A stretch of DNA of 64,000 nt from Gordonia hydrophobica NBRC 16057 (GCF_001592365.1 NZ_BCWU01000002.1:310001-374000); one strand, 5' to 3'. Shown: positions 53,784-62,994, counted from the stretch's first letter. Program-made: numbers and translations. Notes: a model not told the origin generated them from the letters alone.

Positions 53784-54980
53784 ATGCCCGCAGACGACGA
53801 AGGAGGCGTCGCGAAGGAGACCCCGGACACCGGGAAGCCCTCGCGACCGTGGCGGCGCTGGCTCCGGTGGTCGCTCGTCGTCCTCGTCATCGCCGTGCTG
53901 ACAACCGAGGGCGTGCTCATCTGGCCCAAACTCTCCCAGGCGTGGGAGCAACTCGCCCACCTGCGGTGGGAGTGGGTGTTCGTGTCGATCGTGGCCGCGA
54001 TGCTGTCGATGGACAGCTACGGTCACGTGCAGCGGGTGCTGATGCGGTCGGCGGGCGTCCGCGTCCGCCAGCGGGAGTCGCTCGCAGTGATCCTGGCGTC
54101 GAACTCGGTCTCCCAGACCATGCCCGGCGGCCAGGTGCTGGCGCCCGCGTTCATCTACCGCGAGAGCCGTCGATGGGGCGCCACGCCGGTCGTCGCCTCC
54201 TGGCAGTTGGTGATGTCCGGACTGCTGGCCGGCGCGGGTCTGGCCCTGCTGGGCCTGGGCGGCGCACTCCTCGCCGGTGCCAAGACCAGCCCGTTCTCGG
54301 TCATCTTCACCGTTTCGATGTTCGTCGTCTTCGTCGCCGTGGTCCAGTACATGGCGAGCCACCCGCAGGCGCTGGAGATCATCGCGGCGCGGCTGCTCTC
54401 GTGGTTCAACGGTTTGCGCGACAAGCCCGCCGAGTACGGCACCGACAAACTGCACCAGATCATCACACAGCTGCAGGCGGTGAAACTCGACCGGCGCAAC
54501 GCCACCGAGGCGTTCGGCTGGAGCCTGTTCAACTGGGTCGCCGACGTCGGCTGTCTGGCTGCCGCGTGCTACGCGGTCGACGCCCATCCCTCGATTCCCG
54601 GGCTGATGGTGGCCTATGCCGCAGGCAAGGCCGTCGGCACCGCGATTCCGCTGCTGCCCGCAGGCATCGGCGTCGTCGACAGCGTGATGTTCGCAGCCCT
54701 GGTGCAGGCGGGCATGACCGGCGCGGACGCCGTCACCGCGGTCCTGGTCTACCGGATCGTGAGCTACGTGCTCGTCTCCCTCGTCGGCTGGATCATCATC
54801 GCCATCCGGTACCGCGGCAGGTTCAAGTCCGGCCGCAGCCTCGACGACGAGATCGCCGACGACACCACCCAGAAGAACCCTGCGCTCGATCCGGAGACGG
54901 GCCAACCCGCGCCTGGCCGCCCGAAGCGCCCGCAGCCCCGGAACCAGAACTCGTCGGACGGTCGGCCGTCACTAGAGTGA
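53784..54980 (+). CDS. YbhN/LPG-synthase-like membrane protein (Rv0204c-like)
   Basis: The 398-residue protein has a basic N-terminus, about eight membrane helices and the family loops SVSQTMPGGQVLAPAF and PLLPAGIGVVDSVMFAAL. This is the LPG-synthase/UPF0104 flippase domain without the synthase. A Gln/Pro/Lys-rich tail follows residue 350. AGGGTGG precedes ATG at 53784. It lies 33 bases after mmpL3, so it may be co-transcribed. It could move or organise a lipid in the envelope. Confidence 0.77.
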   Translation: MPADDEGGVAKETPDTGKPSRPWRRWLRWSLVVLVIAVLTTEGVLIWPKLSQAWEQLAHLRWEWVFVSIVAAMLSMDSYGHVQRVLMRSAGVRVRQRESLAVILASNSVSQTMPGGQVLAPAFIYRESRRWGATPVVASWQLVMSGLLAGAGLALLGLGGALLAGAKTSPFSVIFTVSMFVVFVAVVQYMASHPQALEIIAARLLSWFNGLRDKPAEYGTDKLHQIITQLQAVKLDRRNATEAFGWSLFNWVADVGCLAAACYAVDAHPSIPGLMVAYAAGKAVGTAIPLLPAGIGVVDSVMFAALVQAGMTGADAVTAVLVYRIVSYVLVSLVGWIIIAIRYRGRFKSGRSLDDEIADDTTQKNPALDPETGQPAPGRPKRPQPRNQNSSDGRPSLE

Positions 54981-54984
54981 AGTC

Positions 54985-55395
54985 ATGACCGCTCCGTCCC
55001 CTGCCCGGCGTTTCGCCGTGCCCGCAGTCCTCGACGTCGTCGCCGTGGTCGTGTTCATCGCGATCGGTCGACGCAGCCATGACGAGTCCGGTTCGGTGAC
55101 CGGCTTCCTCACCAGCCTGTGGCCGTTCCTCGTGGGTCTCGCCGCAGGCTGGGCGATCGCCGCCGCCGTCACGCGCGGGCGCAGCTTCGCGCCCTCCGCG
55201 CTGGTGCCGTCGGGCGTCGTCGTCTGGATCTCGACGGTCGTGATCGGCATGCTGCTGCGGGTGGCCTCCGCGCAGGGCACCGCCCTGGCCTTCTGCATCG
55301 TGGCATCCATCGCGACGGCCGTCCTGCTGCTCGGCTGGCGCGCGGTCGCCCTGGTGATCGCCAAGCGGGCAGCGCCCGGGCACGCTGCTACCTGA
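54985..55395 (+). CDS. DUF3054 membrane protein
   Basis: The 136-residue protein has four membrane helices (about 10-30, 45-63, 75-97, 102-126). VLDVVAVVVFIAIGRRSHDES is the DUF3054 opening. The ATG at 54985 is 4 bases after the previous stop, so the two are probably coupled. The 3' end overlaps the convergent lipoprotein gene by 8 bases. The function of DUF3054 is unknown. Confidence 0.78.
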   Translation: MTAPSPARRFAVPAVLDVVAVVVFIAIGRRSHDESGSVTGFLTSLWPFLVGLAAGWAIAAAVTRGRSFAPSALVPSGVVVWISTVVIGMLLRVASAQGTALAFCIVASIATAVLLLGWRAVALVIAKRAAPGHAAT

Positions 55396-57022
55396 CGCGG
55401 AAGTACTTCTGCAGCACCTGCAGCGCGGCCGTTCCCGAACGATCGCCCTCGCAGTAGACGACGAAGACCTTGCCGCCCTGCGAGCCGACGAACCAGCCGG
55501 GTCCCTGCGGCCCGTTGGTTCCCACGAGCGCCCGGAGTCCGGGCGCACCGGTGATGTCGCTGGCGTCGCCGTTCTTGGCCGTCGCCGCCATCTTCTCCCG
55601 GATCTGCCGCACGACGGCGTCGTCGAGCTTCCCGAGCTCGCCCCCGGCCACCTTGCTCTCGGCACCCTTGATCACGAAGGGCGCGACCGCGGAGTCCTGC
55701 CCGTCGGCGGCGCGTTCGAGCGCCACGCCGAGCGCCGCCATGCTCGTGATCGACGCCATGAAGTCCTTGGGGCGGTAGGCGGCCGCGGTGATTCGCGGTT
55801 TGGCGCCCTGCGGCATGCTCAATCCCGGAATCGTGTACTCCAGGCCGAGGCCGAGCGAGTTGAGGGCCGAGTCGACGGTCGACTTGTCCTTGGCTTTGCC
55901 TGCACCCTCCAGCGCGTCGAACACCGGATCCAGCGTGGCGCCCACCGGGTACGCGGTGCCCGCATCGATGTTCTTCTTCGCAGCGGCGTCGTTCTGCGCC
56001 ATCGCCAGGATGCCGCCGGTCTTCGCGTCGAGCGCCATCATGGTGGCCGGCTGCGCCACTTCGACGACGGCGGCGCCGAGCGCGAGCTGCTGCGCCGGGC
56101 TGATCGTGGTGTTCACATCCGGCGCGGCGCCACCCTGATGACCTGCGAGTTTCTGGGGCGCCGAGCCCGGAGTCACCAGCTGCACCTGCCAACCGGCGGT
56201 CGCGTCGCGGATCGCGTTCCAGTAGTTGGTGATGCCCGAACTCAGCGGGGTCGAGAGGCGACGGTCGCTCATCACCAGCATGCCCGACTTGTGCACGTTG
56301 ACGCCCGCGATGCGCGACGGGTCGCTGTCGAGCATCGCCATGTCGGAGTCTCGCAGCGTCACCGCGACGACTTCCTGCCCCTGCGCGGAATCGAGCTGCT
56401 GGTTGATCGACTTGACGGTGACCTTCGGCGCCACCTGCTGCACGCTGGAGGCGAGTGCACGGACCGTCTTGGCGAGGTCCTTGGTGGTCGCGGGGTTCAC
56501 GGTGAGCTCGTTGACCGGCTCCATCTGCATGAACGGTTTGCCGCTGTCGGTCCGGACGGTCGGGGCGGGCTTGGCGTCGGTCCGGACCTCCTGCAGGCGC
56601 CCGTCGGCGGTCAGCCCGGTGTAGAGCAGACCCGGATCCCACTGGACCTTCCATCCGGACGACAGCCTGCGGGCCGAGCCGGACGTCTTGGTCTCGAACG
56701 TGTGCTTATCGGACCAGGTCCAGGTGGTGGTGAGACTGAACGAGGCGCTGCCGTCGCTGTATTCGACCAGACGTCCGGTGTCGACGGACAGCTCCTTGGC
56801 GTGCATTCCCGCGAAGGTGACGCCCAACGACTGCGCCGCCTGACTGGGCGACGTCGTCATGTCGGCGGCGCCCTGGGTGTCCTGCCGACTCATCGCCTCG
56901 GCGAACGACTGCACCGCGCGCGAGGCGTCGGTCTCGTCATCGGACGAGCACGACGTCATCGCGAGAACCATCGCGAGCATGGCAACGATCGCGGTCGCTC
57001 CGCGTGCACCCCGCAAACTCAT
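55388..57022 (-). CDS. Penicillin-binding-protein-like lipoprotein lacking the active-site serine
   Basis: The 544-residue product has a lipoprotein-type signal ending LAMTSC, an N-terminal MecA_N/NTF2-like domain (about 30-140), a dimerisation-type region, and a C-terminal penicillin-binding fold. Where class B PBPs have PPGSTFK, this has YPVGATLDP (358-366), so the nucleophile position is Ala362 and the lysine Asp365. No KTG motif is visible near the C-terminus (LVGTNGPQGPGWFVG instead). It probably does not catalyse transpeptidation and may bind wall material or act structurally. ATG at 57022 starts the signal. Confidence 0.75.
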   Translation of the reverse strand: MSLRGARGATAIVAMLAMVLAMTSCSSDDETDASRAVQSFAEAMSRQDTQGAADMTTSPSQAAQSLGVTFAGMHAKELSVDTGRLVEYSDGSASFSLTTTWTWSDKHTFETKTSGSARRLSSGWKVQWDPGLLYTGLTADGRLQEVRTDAKPAPTVRTDSGKPFMQMEPVNELTVNPATTKDLAKTVRALASSVQQVAPKVTVKSINQQLDSAQGQEVVAVTLRDSDMAMLDSDPSRIAGVNVHKSGMLVMSDRRLSTPLSSGITNYWNAIRDATAGWQVQLVTPGSAPQKLAGHQGGAAPDVNTTISPAQQLALGAAVVEVAQPATMMALDAKTGGILAMAQNDAAAKKNIDAGTAYPVGATLDPVFDALEGAGKAKDKSTVDSALNSLGLGLEYTIPGLSMPQGAKPRITAAAYRPKDFMASITSMAALGVALERAADGQDSAVAPFVIKGAESKVAGGELGKLDDAVVRQIREKMAATAKNGDASDITGAPGLRALVGTNGPQGPGWFVGSQGGKVFVVYCEGDRSGTAALQVLQKYFRVR

Positions 57023-57143
57023 AGTCCCAATTATCACTCTAATCCCACCCGTTTCGCTTCCCCCTGCTTCCTTTCCGGAAACTATGTGGTCACAATCCCA
57101 CAACACCGCCGTAGCCGCCGCCGACCACGCCGACCCGAGGACA

Positions 57144-57878
57144 ATGACGCCTATGAGTAAGTACATCATCCGCGCGGGCGAGCGTGCACGGACAACGACC
57201 GAGTGGCTCGATTCGGCGCACTCGTTCTCGTTCGGTGATCACTACGACCCGGCGAACACCCATCACGGGGTGCTCCTGGTCCAGAACGAGGACGTCGTCG
57301 CGCCCGGACAGGGCTTCGACACCCACCCGCACGCCGAGACCGAGATCGTCACCTGGGTGCTGTCCGGGTCGCTGGTGCATCAGGACTCCGAAGGCCATTC
57401 CGGAATCGTCTACCCGGGTCTCGCGCAGCGGATGAGCGCCGGGCGCGGCATCTCGCACTCCGAACGCAACGACGACGCCGAGTCGCCGGCGCAGCCCGTG
57501 CACTTCGTCCAGATGTGGGTGATGCCCGACGAGCACGGGATCGATCCCGGCTACGAGCAACTCGACATCGCCGCCGAACTGCAGCCGGGCAGGCTCGTCA
57601 CCGTCGCCTCCGGATCGCCCGACCACGATTCGGCGATCCGCATCGCCAATCGCGCCGCCACCCTGTCGGCGGCACGACTGAACGCGGGACAACACGTCAC
57701 GGTGCCCGGCGGCCGCTTCACCCATCTGTTCGTGACCCACGGCGACGTCGAGGTGGACGGCGACCGACTGTCCACCTCGGACGCCGTTCGCGCCGACGAC
57801 TTCGGCGGCACCACGGTCCGCGCCGTCACCGACGCCGAGGTCCTGATCTGGTCGATGGATTCTCGGCTCGGCGAGTGA
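57144..57878 (+). CDS. Pirin-like bicupin
   Basis: The 244-residue protein is a two-domain cupin. The N-terminal metal site is in GFDTHPHAETEIVTWVLSG and AGRGISHSE (two His, His, Glu), the pirin pattern. Family members act as iron-binding regulators or quercetin 2,3-dioxygenases. ATG at 57144 has GAGG upstream; ATG at 57153 is possible. It lies alone, 121 bases from the divergent lipoprotein start. The substrate or partner is unknown. Confidence 0.82.
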   Translation: MTPMSKYIIRAGERARTTTEWLDSAHSFSFGDHYDPANTHHGVLLVQNEDVVAPGQGFDTHPHAETEIVTWVLSGSLVHQDSEGHSGIVYPGLAQRMSAGRGISHSERNDDAESPAQPVHFVQMWVMPDEHGIDPGYEQLDIAAELQPGRLVTVASGSPDHDSAIRIANRAATLSAARLNAGQHVTVPGGRFTHLFVTHGDVEVDGDRLSTSDAVRADDFGGTTVRAVTDAEVLIWSMDSRLGE

Positions 57879-57909
57879 GCGCATACCCTCGGAGCGGTTC
57901 GATGACACT

Positions 57910-59892
57910 ATGGAGTGCGTGACTATCGAGCAGACATCCGGACTGGACCTCGACTGGGTCGACCCCTCCGTCCGCGCCGCCGACGATCTCTTCACCCACG
58001 TCAACGGGAAGTGGCTGAGCAGCCACCAGATACCCGACGACCGCAGCATCGACGGCGCCTTCCACGTCTTGCGCGACAACGCCGAAGCCGACGTCCACGC
58101 CATCGTCGAAGAGTGCGCCGACGCTCCCAGCGAGGCGGGCTCCGCGGCCGCCAAGATCGGCGATCTGTACGCGTCGTTCATGGACGTCGACCGCATCGAG
58201 TCGCTGGGCATCACGCCGATCGCCGCCGAGTTGCAGCAGATCGCGGACGTCGCCGACACCGCCGAGTTCGTCGCTCTCCTCGGCCGGATGCAGCGCGACG
58301 GCGTCGGCGGACTGTTCGGGGTCTACGTCGACACCGACTCCCGCCAGTCCGACCGCTACCTGGTCCACCTGGGCCAGAGCGGACTCGGACTGCCCGACGA
58401 GTCGTACTACCGCGAGGGCAACCACGCGGCCGTTCGCGACGCGTACCGCGCGCACATCGCCGCCATGCTCGCGCTCACCGGCGCCACGGACGCCGACGCG
58501 CAGGCCGACGCGATCTTCGCGCTCGAGACGGCGATCGCCGCGCACCACTGGGACGTGGTCCGTCGGCGCGACGCCGAGGCCACCTACAACCTGCGCACGC
58601 TCACCGAGTTCACCGAGCTCGCCGCCGGGTACGACGTCGCCTCCTGGCTGGGCGGCATCGGCGCGGGCGACGCCTTCGCCGAGGTCAACATCGGGCAGCC
58701 GTCGTTCGTCGAGGGTGCGGCCGCGCTGCTGGCGTCGCAGCCGCTGTCGGCGTGGAAGAGCTGGCTCACCTGGCGGTTGCTGCGGACCGTCGCCGCCTAT
58801 CTGCCGAGCGCGTTCGTCGACGAGAACTTCGCGTTCTACGGCAAGACCCTGACCGGCGCGGAGGTGATCCGCGACCGGTGGAAGCGCGGCGTCGGCTTCG
58901 TCGAGCAGGCCGCCGGGTTCGCCGTCGGCGAGGTCTACGTCCAGCGCCACTTCCCGCCCGAGGCCAAGGCCCGGATGGACGAGCTCATCGCGAATCTGGT
59001 GGAGGCGTACCGCCGCAACATCGTCGACCTGCCGTGGATGACGCCGCAGACGCGCGAGAAGGCGCTGACCAAGCTCGCCAAGTTCACGCCGAAGATCGGC
59101 TACCCCGCCACGTGGATCGACTACACGACGCTCGAGGTGGACCGCACCGACCTGATTGGCAACTCGCGCCGCGCCGCCGCATTCGAGACCGCCCGCGACC
59201 TGGCGAAGATCGGCAAGCCGGTCGACCGCGACGAGTGGTTCATGACGCCGCAGACGGTCAACGCCTACTACAACCCGGGGATGAACGAGATCGTCTTCCC
59301 GGCCGCCATCCTGCAGCCACCGTTCTTCGACCCCGACGCCGACGACGCCGCCAACTACGGCGGGATCGGCGCGGTGATCGGCCACGAGATCGGCCACGGC
59401 TTCGACGACCAGGGCGCCAAGTACGACGGCGACGGCAACCTCGTGGACTGGTGGACCGACGACGACCGCACCGAGTTCGGCAAGCGGACCTCGGCGCTCG
59501 CCGCGCAGTACTCGGCGTTCACCCCCACCGGGCTCGACGAGAAGTACACGGTGAACGGCGAGTTCACCCTCGGCGAGAACATCGGCGACCTCGGCGGACT
59601 GTCGATCGCGCTGGTCGCGTACGGCGTCGCACTCGAGAAGTCCGGCACCGACGCACCGATCATCGACGACCTCACCGGCATCCAGCGCGTCTTCTTCAAC
59701 TGGGCGCAGATCTGGCGGACCAAGACGCGCGACGAGGAGGCCATCCGTCGTCTGTCGATCGATCCGCACTCGCCGCCCGAGTTCCGCTGCAACGGTGTGG
59801 TCCGCAACGTCGACGCGTTCTACGACGCCTTCGACGTGGTCGCGGGCGACGACCTGTACCTGCCCCCGGAGGAACGCGTCCGGATCTGGTGA
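57910..59892 (+). CDS. zmp1: M13 zinc metallopeptidase, Zmp1-like
   Basis: The 660-residue protein is a neprilysin-family endopeptidase. The zinc site is GHEIGHGFDDQG (HExxH near 492-496), the third ligand Glu in FTLGENIGDLGG, and the substrate-side NAYYNP is present. The length equals M. tuberculosis Zmp1 (663, from memory), where it also lies near the mmpL3 locus. There is no signal peptide, as in that protein. GTG at 57919 could also be the start. It ends 12 bases before a tandem repeat array. Confidence 0.88.
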   Translation: MECVTIEQTSGLDLDWVDPSVRAADDLFTHVNGKWLSSHQIPDDRSIDGAFHVLRDNAEADVHAIVEECADAPSEAGSAAAKIGDLYASFMDVDRIESLGITPIAAELQQIADVADTAEFVALLGRMQRDGVGGLFGVYVDTDSRQSDRYLVHLGQSGLGLPDESYYREGNHAAVRDAYRAHIAAMLALTGATDADAQADAIFALETAIAAHHWDVVRRRDAEATYNLRTLTEFTELAAGYDVASWLGGIGAGDAFAEVNIGQPSFVEGAAALLASQPLSAWKSWLTWRLLRTVAAYLPSAFVDENFAFYGKTLTGAEVIRDRWKRGVGFVEQAAGFAVGEVYVQRHFPPEAKARMDELIANLVEAYRRNIVDLPWMTPQTREKALTKLAKFTPKIGYPATWIDYTTLEVDRTDLIGNSRRAAAFETARDLAKIGKPVDRDEWFMTPQTVNAYYNPGMNEIVFPAAILQPPFFDPDADDAANYGGIGAVIGHEIGHGFDDQGAKYDGDGNLVDWWTDDDRTEFGKRTSALAAQYSAFTPTGLDEKYTVNGEFTLGENIGDLGGLSIALVAYGVALEKSGTDAPIIDDLTGIQRVFFNWAQIWRTKTRDEEAIRRLSIDPHSPPEFRCNGVVRNVDAFYDAFDVVAGDDLYLPPEERVRIW

Positions 59893-59904
59893 CGGTTCGG
59901 CGGT

Positions 59905-60164
59905 CTCGATGCGCTCCTCCGTCGCTCACTCAACCAACGTAAGGGACGGCGGCGGCCTCGATGCGCTCCTCCCTCGCTCACTCAACCAACGTAAGGGACG
60001 GCGGCGGCCTCGATGCGCTCCTCCCTCGCTCACTCAACCAACGTAAGGGACGGCGGCGGCCTCGATGCGCTCCTCCCTCGCTCACTCAACCAACGTAAGG
60101 GACGGCGGCGGCCTCGATGCGCTCCTTCGTCGCTTACTCGACCAACGTGAGGGGCGGCGGCCTC
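59905..60164 (+). repeat. Five-copy 52-bp tandem repeat
   Basis: Units begin at 59905, 59957, 60009, 60061 and 60113, exactly 52 bp apart. Copies 2-4 are almost identical. Each holds CTCGATGCGCTCCTCC and GCTCACTCAACCAACG, whose complement is the start of the dispersed repeat (CGTTGGTTGAGTGAGC). The array is non-coding and starts 12 bases after zmp1 stops. Confidence 0.85.
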
Positions 60165-60257
60165 GGTCGCTCACTCGACCAACGTGAGGGGCGGCGCCGT
60201 CCTCCCCACGCTGATCGAGTAAGCAGGGGAGCGAAGCGAGCCTGCGCATCGAGATCG
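60165..60257. repeat. Shortened unit and dispersed palindromic repeat, copy 3
   Basis: A shortened unit follows the array; CCCCACGCTGATCGAGT then starts at about 60204, with hairpin GCAGG (60223-60227) to CCTGC (60241-60245) around GAGCGAAGCGAG, ending ATCGAGATC at 60248-60256. The form matches copies at 182-239 and in aftD. Confidence 0.65.
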
Positions 60258-60381
60258 CCGCGGGCCGGGTCCGCCGACAGATCAGGTACCCACACCTCTC
60301 CGGCCGAATCCGCCACCGCCGAACCTGTTCCGGACTAGCGTCACCAGCACCGGCGACATCGACCTTCGGAAGTGACTCACA

Positions 60382-61338
60382 GTGACCGCATCCTCCTCGA
60401 ATCCGACTGCCAGGCAAGGCTTCACCTCGCTGCGGGAAGGAGGGATGAACTGGGACTCGTTCCCGCTGCGGCTGTTCGCGAAGGGCAATGCGAAGGTGTG
60501 GAATCCGGCGGACATCGACTTCACGCAGGACGCCGTCGACTGGGCGGGCCTCACCGACGACCAGCGCCGCAACGCCACCTATCTGGTCGCGCAGTTCGTC
60601 GCGGGCGAGGAGGCCGTCACCCAGGACATCCAGCCGTTCATGGCGGCGATGGCGTCGGAGAACCGGTTCGGCGACGAGATGTACCTGTCGCAGTTCTGCT
60701 ACGAGGAGGCCAAGCACGCGCAGACGTTCCGTCTCTGGATGGACGCCGTCGGCCTCACCGAGGACCTGCACCCGTACGTGGCGGAGAACCCCTACTACCG
60801 CGAACTGTTCTACGAGCAGTTGCCGCAGTCGTTGCACGTCCTGCAGACCGACCCGTCGCCGCGGAACCAGATCCGCGCCAGCGTCACCTACAACCACGTG
60901 ATCGAGGGCAGCCTCGCCCTCACCGGCTACTACGCTTGGAATCGCGTCTGCGTGGAGCACGGGATCCTGCCGGGCATGCAGAAGCTGATCGGCCACATCG
61001 CCGACGACGAGCGACGGCACATGGCGTGGGGAACGTTCACCTGCCGCAGGCACATCGCGTCCGACGACGCGCTCTGGGACGCGGTCACCGAGCGGATGGG
61101 CGAACTGCTGCCGCTGGCACTCGGCATGATCACGTGGGTGCAGGACAAGTTTCCGGAGTCGCCATTCGGCATCGACAACTCGGTGTTCGCCGAGTACGCC
61201 GCCGATCGCGCTCAGCGGAGGCTGGGCGCGATCGAGTCCGCGCGCGGTCGGCACGTCGAAGACATCGACCTCGACTACTCGCCCGCCACGCTGGAGGACA
61301 CCTTCGGCGAGGAGGACCGAGCGTCACTGAAGCGCTGA
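60382..61338 (+). CDS. R2-like ligand-binding oxidase (R2lox)
   Basis: The 318-residue protein is a ferritin-like diiron/Mn-Fe oxidase of the ribonucleotide reductase R2 superfamily. Metal ligands are seen in [16 protein letters not shown] (Glu108-Glu109-x-x-His112), and DDERRH (Glu210, His213), with a central [12 protein letters not shown] helix. M. tuberculosis Rv0233 has this type (established: fatty-acid-type ligand and Mn/Fe centre). It is not a ribonucleotide reductase. GTG at 60382 follows GGAAGTGA. Confidence 0.85.
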   Translation: MTASSSNPTARQGFTSLREGGMNWDSFPLRLFAKGNAKVWNPADIDFTQDAVDWAGLTDDQRRNATYLVAQFVAGEEAVTQDIQPFMAAMASENRFGDEMYLSQFCYEEAKHAQTFRLWMDAVGLTEDLHPYVAENPYYRELFYEQLPQSLHVLQTDPSPRNQIRASVTYNHVIEGSLALTGYYAWNRVCVEHGILPGMQKLIGHIADDERRHMAWGTFTCRRHIASDDALWDAVTERMGELLPLALGMITWVQDKFPESPFGIDNSVFAEYAADRAQRRLGAIESARGRHVEDIDLDYSPATLEDTFGEEDRASLKR

Positions 61339-61406
61339 CGCTCGCACGACCCTCCCGTTGCGGGCCGGCCGCTCACGTCAGCGGCGCGGCCTCTACTGCG
61401 CGGACT

Positions 61407-62564
61407 CTACTGGGCGCCGCCGGCCTGCCACTGCGCCCACGACAGTTCCCAGTCGCCGTAGATGTCCCAGACCGGGAGCGGCGGACCGCCGGAGTTGGTG
61501 ATCTCGACGACGTCGCCGATCCCGAAGGTGTCGAACATCCACTTCGAGTCGGCCGGACTCAGATTGACGCAGCCGTGCGAGACGTTGGCCGCTCCCTGCT
61601 GGCCCACCGACCAGGGCGCGGAGTGGACGAACTCGCCGTCGTTGGAGATCCGGAGATCGTTGTAGACCGTCTCGCGGTAGTAGCCGGGATCGCCCTGGCA
61701 CACGCCGTACGTGCAGGAGTCCATGATGGTCACCGCCGCCTTCTCCGAGATCACGTGCGGTCCGGTGTGCGACGGGTGGTCCGGCTCGCCGAGGCTCATC
61801 GGCATCTGCTTCACCTGCTGCCCGTTGTGGAACACGGTGAGCAGTTCGGTGGCGCCGTCGGCCTTCGCGACCCACGAGTCGTGGACGGTGTAGTCCACCT
61901 TCGTGTCCTCGGCGCCGTAGACGCCGTCGCCGAGATCGACGCCGTAGACGTCGGCCTCCAGATGGATCTTGGTCCCCGGCTTCCAGTAATTCGGGCCGCG
62001 GTAGTGCACATGCTGGTCGTCCATCCAGTACCAGGCGCCCGGCTGCGACGGGGTGGTCTTGACCACGAGATGTTTGAGGACCTCGGCCTTGTTCGTCACC
62101 GGCGCGGTGAACTGGACCACCATCGGCTGTCCGATGCCGATCCCGACGTCGGCGACCAGTTCCGGCGCCGGAACCACGTTCGCGTAGGCGGTCGACGACG
62201 GCGCGATCGTGTCGACCGTGAACGTCTTGACCGTCGGCACCTTGTCGGCGTTCACCGCAGTCGCCTTGACCGTGTAGGTGTGGCCGTAGCCCAGGTCCTC
62301 GGTGGTGGTCCACTGCTTGCCGCCCGCAGCGGCCTGGCTCGTCACCTGCTTGCCGTCCGCGTTCGTGACGGTCACGGTCGTCAGGGTGCCGCCGGTCGCG
62401 TCGACGACGATGGGCGTCGTCGGATTGATCGGCGTGCCGTTCGCAACCGGGACGGCGATCGTCGCCAACGCTGCGGGAGGAACCGGATCGCTGCCGCACG
62501 CTGCGAGCATCACTGCCACGGCGAACAGACACGCCACCGACGCGACGACCTTCGATCGATTCAC
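61407..62564 (-). CDS. L,D-transpeptidase lipoprotein
   Basis: The 385-residue product has a lipoprotein signal ending MLAAC, two Ig-like domains (about 40-220), and an YkuD catalytic domain with ISNDGEFVHSAPWS and SHGCVNLSPADSKW, the nucleophile being Cys332. It forms 3->3 crosslinks in peptidoglycan, as mycobacterial Ldt proteins do. GTG at 62564 has GGGGAGA upstream; longer frames are shadows. A C-terminal Trp-rich tail (DIYGDWELSWAQW) is typical of this family. Confidence 0.9.
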   Translation of the reverse strand: MNRSKVVASVACLFAVAVMLAACGSDPVPPAALATIAVPVANGTPINPTTPIVVDATGGTLTTVTVTNADGKQVTSQAAAGGKQWTTTEDLGYGHTYTVKATAVNADKVPTVKTFTVDTIAPSSTAYANVVPAPELVADVGIGIGQPMVVQFTAPVTNKAEVLKHLVVKTTPSQPGAWYWMDDQHVHYRGPNYWKPGTKIHLEADVYGVDLGDGVYGAEDTKVDYTVHDSWVAKADGATELLTVFHNGQQVKQMPMSLGEPDHPSHTGPHVISEKAAVTIMDSCTYGVCQGDPGYYRETVYNDLRISNDGEFVHSAPWSVGQQGAANVSHGCVNLSPADSKWMFDTFGIGDVVEITNSGGPPLPVWDIYGDWELSWAQWQAGGAQ

Positions 62565-62635
62565 TTCTCTCCCCTTGCTCTCGGCGACACCGGTCGCCAC
62601 ACCACAATTGTCCACCCGGACCGGCGGCATCGCCC

Positions 62636-62941
62636 CTATCGGGCGTCGACGATCGCGAGCGTCGCCGCCGTCGCCCCGACGGCCGCACCGGTCACGACCA
62701 GCACCGACGGCCACGCACCGAGCTTGCGTGCGAGCGGATGTGAGATTCCGAACGCGCCGAGGTACGTTGCCGACAAAGCGGCCGTAACCGCCGGACCGCG
62801 GCCGAGCCAACGGCGACCGGCGGCCACTCCCGCGGCGCCGAGGACAACTCCGCCGAGCGGCCGTTTTCCGGTGTAGCGGGCGGCCGCGAAGCCGCCGATC
62901 AGACCGGCGGCGACGAGGGGGACGGAGACATCGATGTTCAT
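62636..62941 (-). CDS. Small membrane protein, unknown
   Basis: The 101-residue protein has three or four short hydrophobic stretches rich in Gly and Ala (SVPLVAAGLIGGFAAARY, LGGVVLGAAGVAAG, TAALSATYLGAFG, VLVVTGAAVGATAATLAIV). It lies 71 bases from the L,D-transpeptidase and is divergent from the alpha/beta hydrolase. I recognise no family. Confidence 0.6.
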   Translation of the reverse strand: MNIDVSVPLVAAGLIGGFAAARYTGKRPLGGVVLGAAGVAAGRRWLGRGPAVTAALSATYLGAFGISHPLARKLGAWPSVLVVTGAAVGATAATLAIVDAR

Positions 62942-62969
62942 GGCGTCCAGAGTACGACTGTCCAGAAAC

Positions 62970-62983
62970 TAGAACACGTTCTA
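62970..62983. promoter_or_regulatory. KstR-type operator
   Basis: TAGAACACGTTCTA has perfect 6-bp arms (TAGAAC/GTTCTA) and matches the KstR consensus TNNAACNNGTTNNA of cholesterol-catabolic promoters. It ends 11 bases before the hydrolase ATG and 28 bases from the divergent membrane-protein start. Confidence 0.75.
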
Positions 62984-62994
62984 TTGTGGGTGGC

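Larger units (their letters stand above)
59893..60381. other. Repeat-filled spacer between zmp1 and the R2lox gene
   Basis: About 490 bases contain five copies of a 52-bp unit, a shortened copy, a dispersed repeat copy, and the promoter region of the R2lox gene. The open frames across it are repeats, not genes. Confidence 0.7.

Noticed and set aside
59905-60164. CRISPR array
   Set aside because: The 52-bp units are directly joined with no unique spacers, and no cas genes are present.
60382-61338. Ribonucleotide reductase small subunit
   Set aside because: Sequence matches the R2lox type, and no large subunit gene is nearby.
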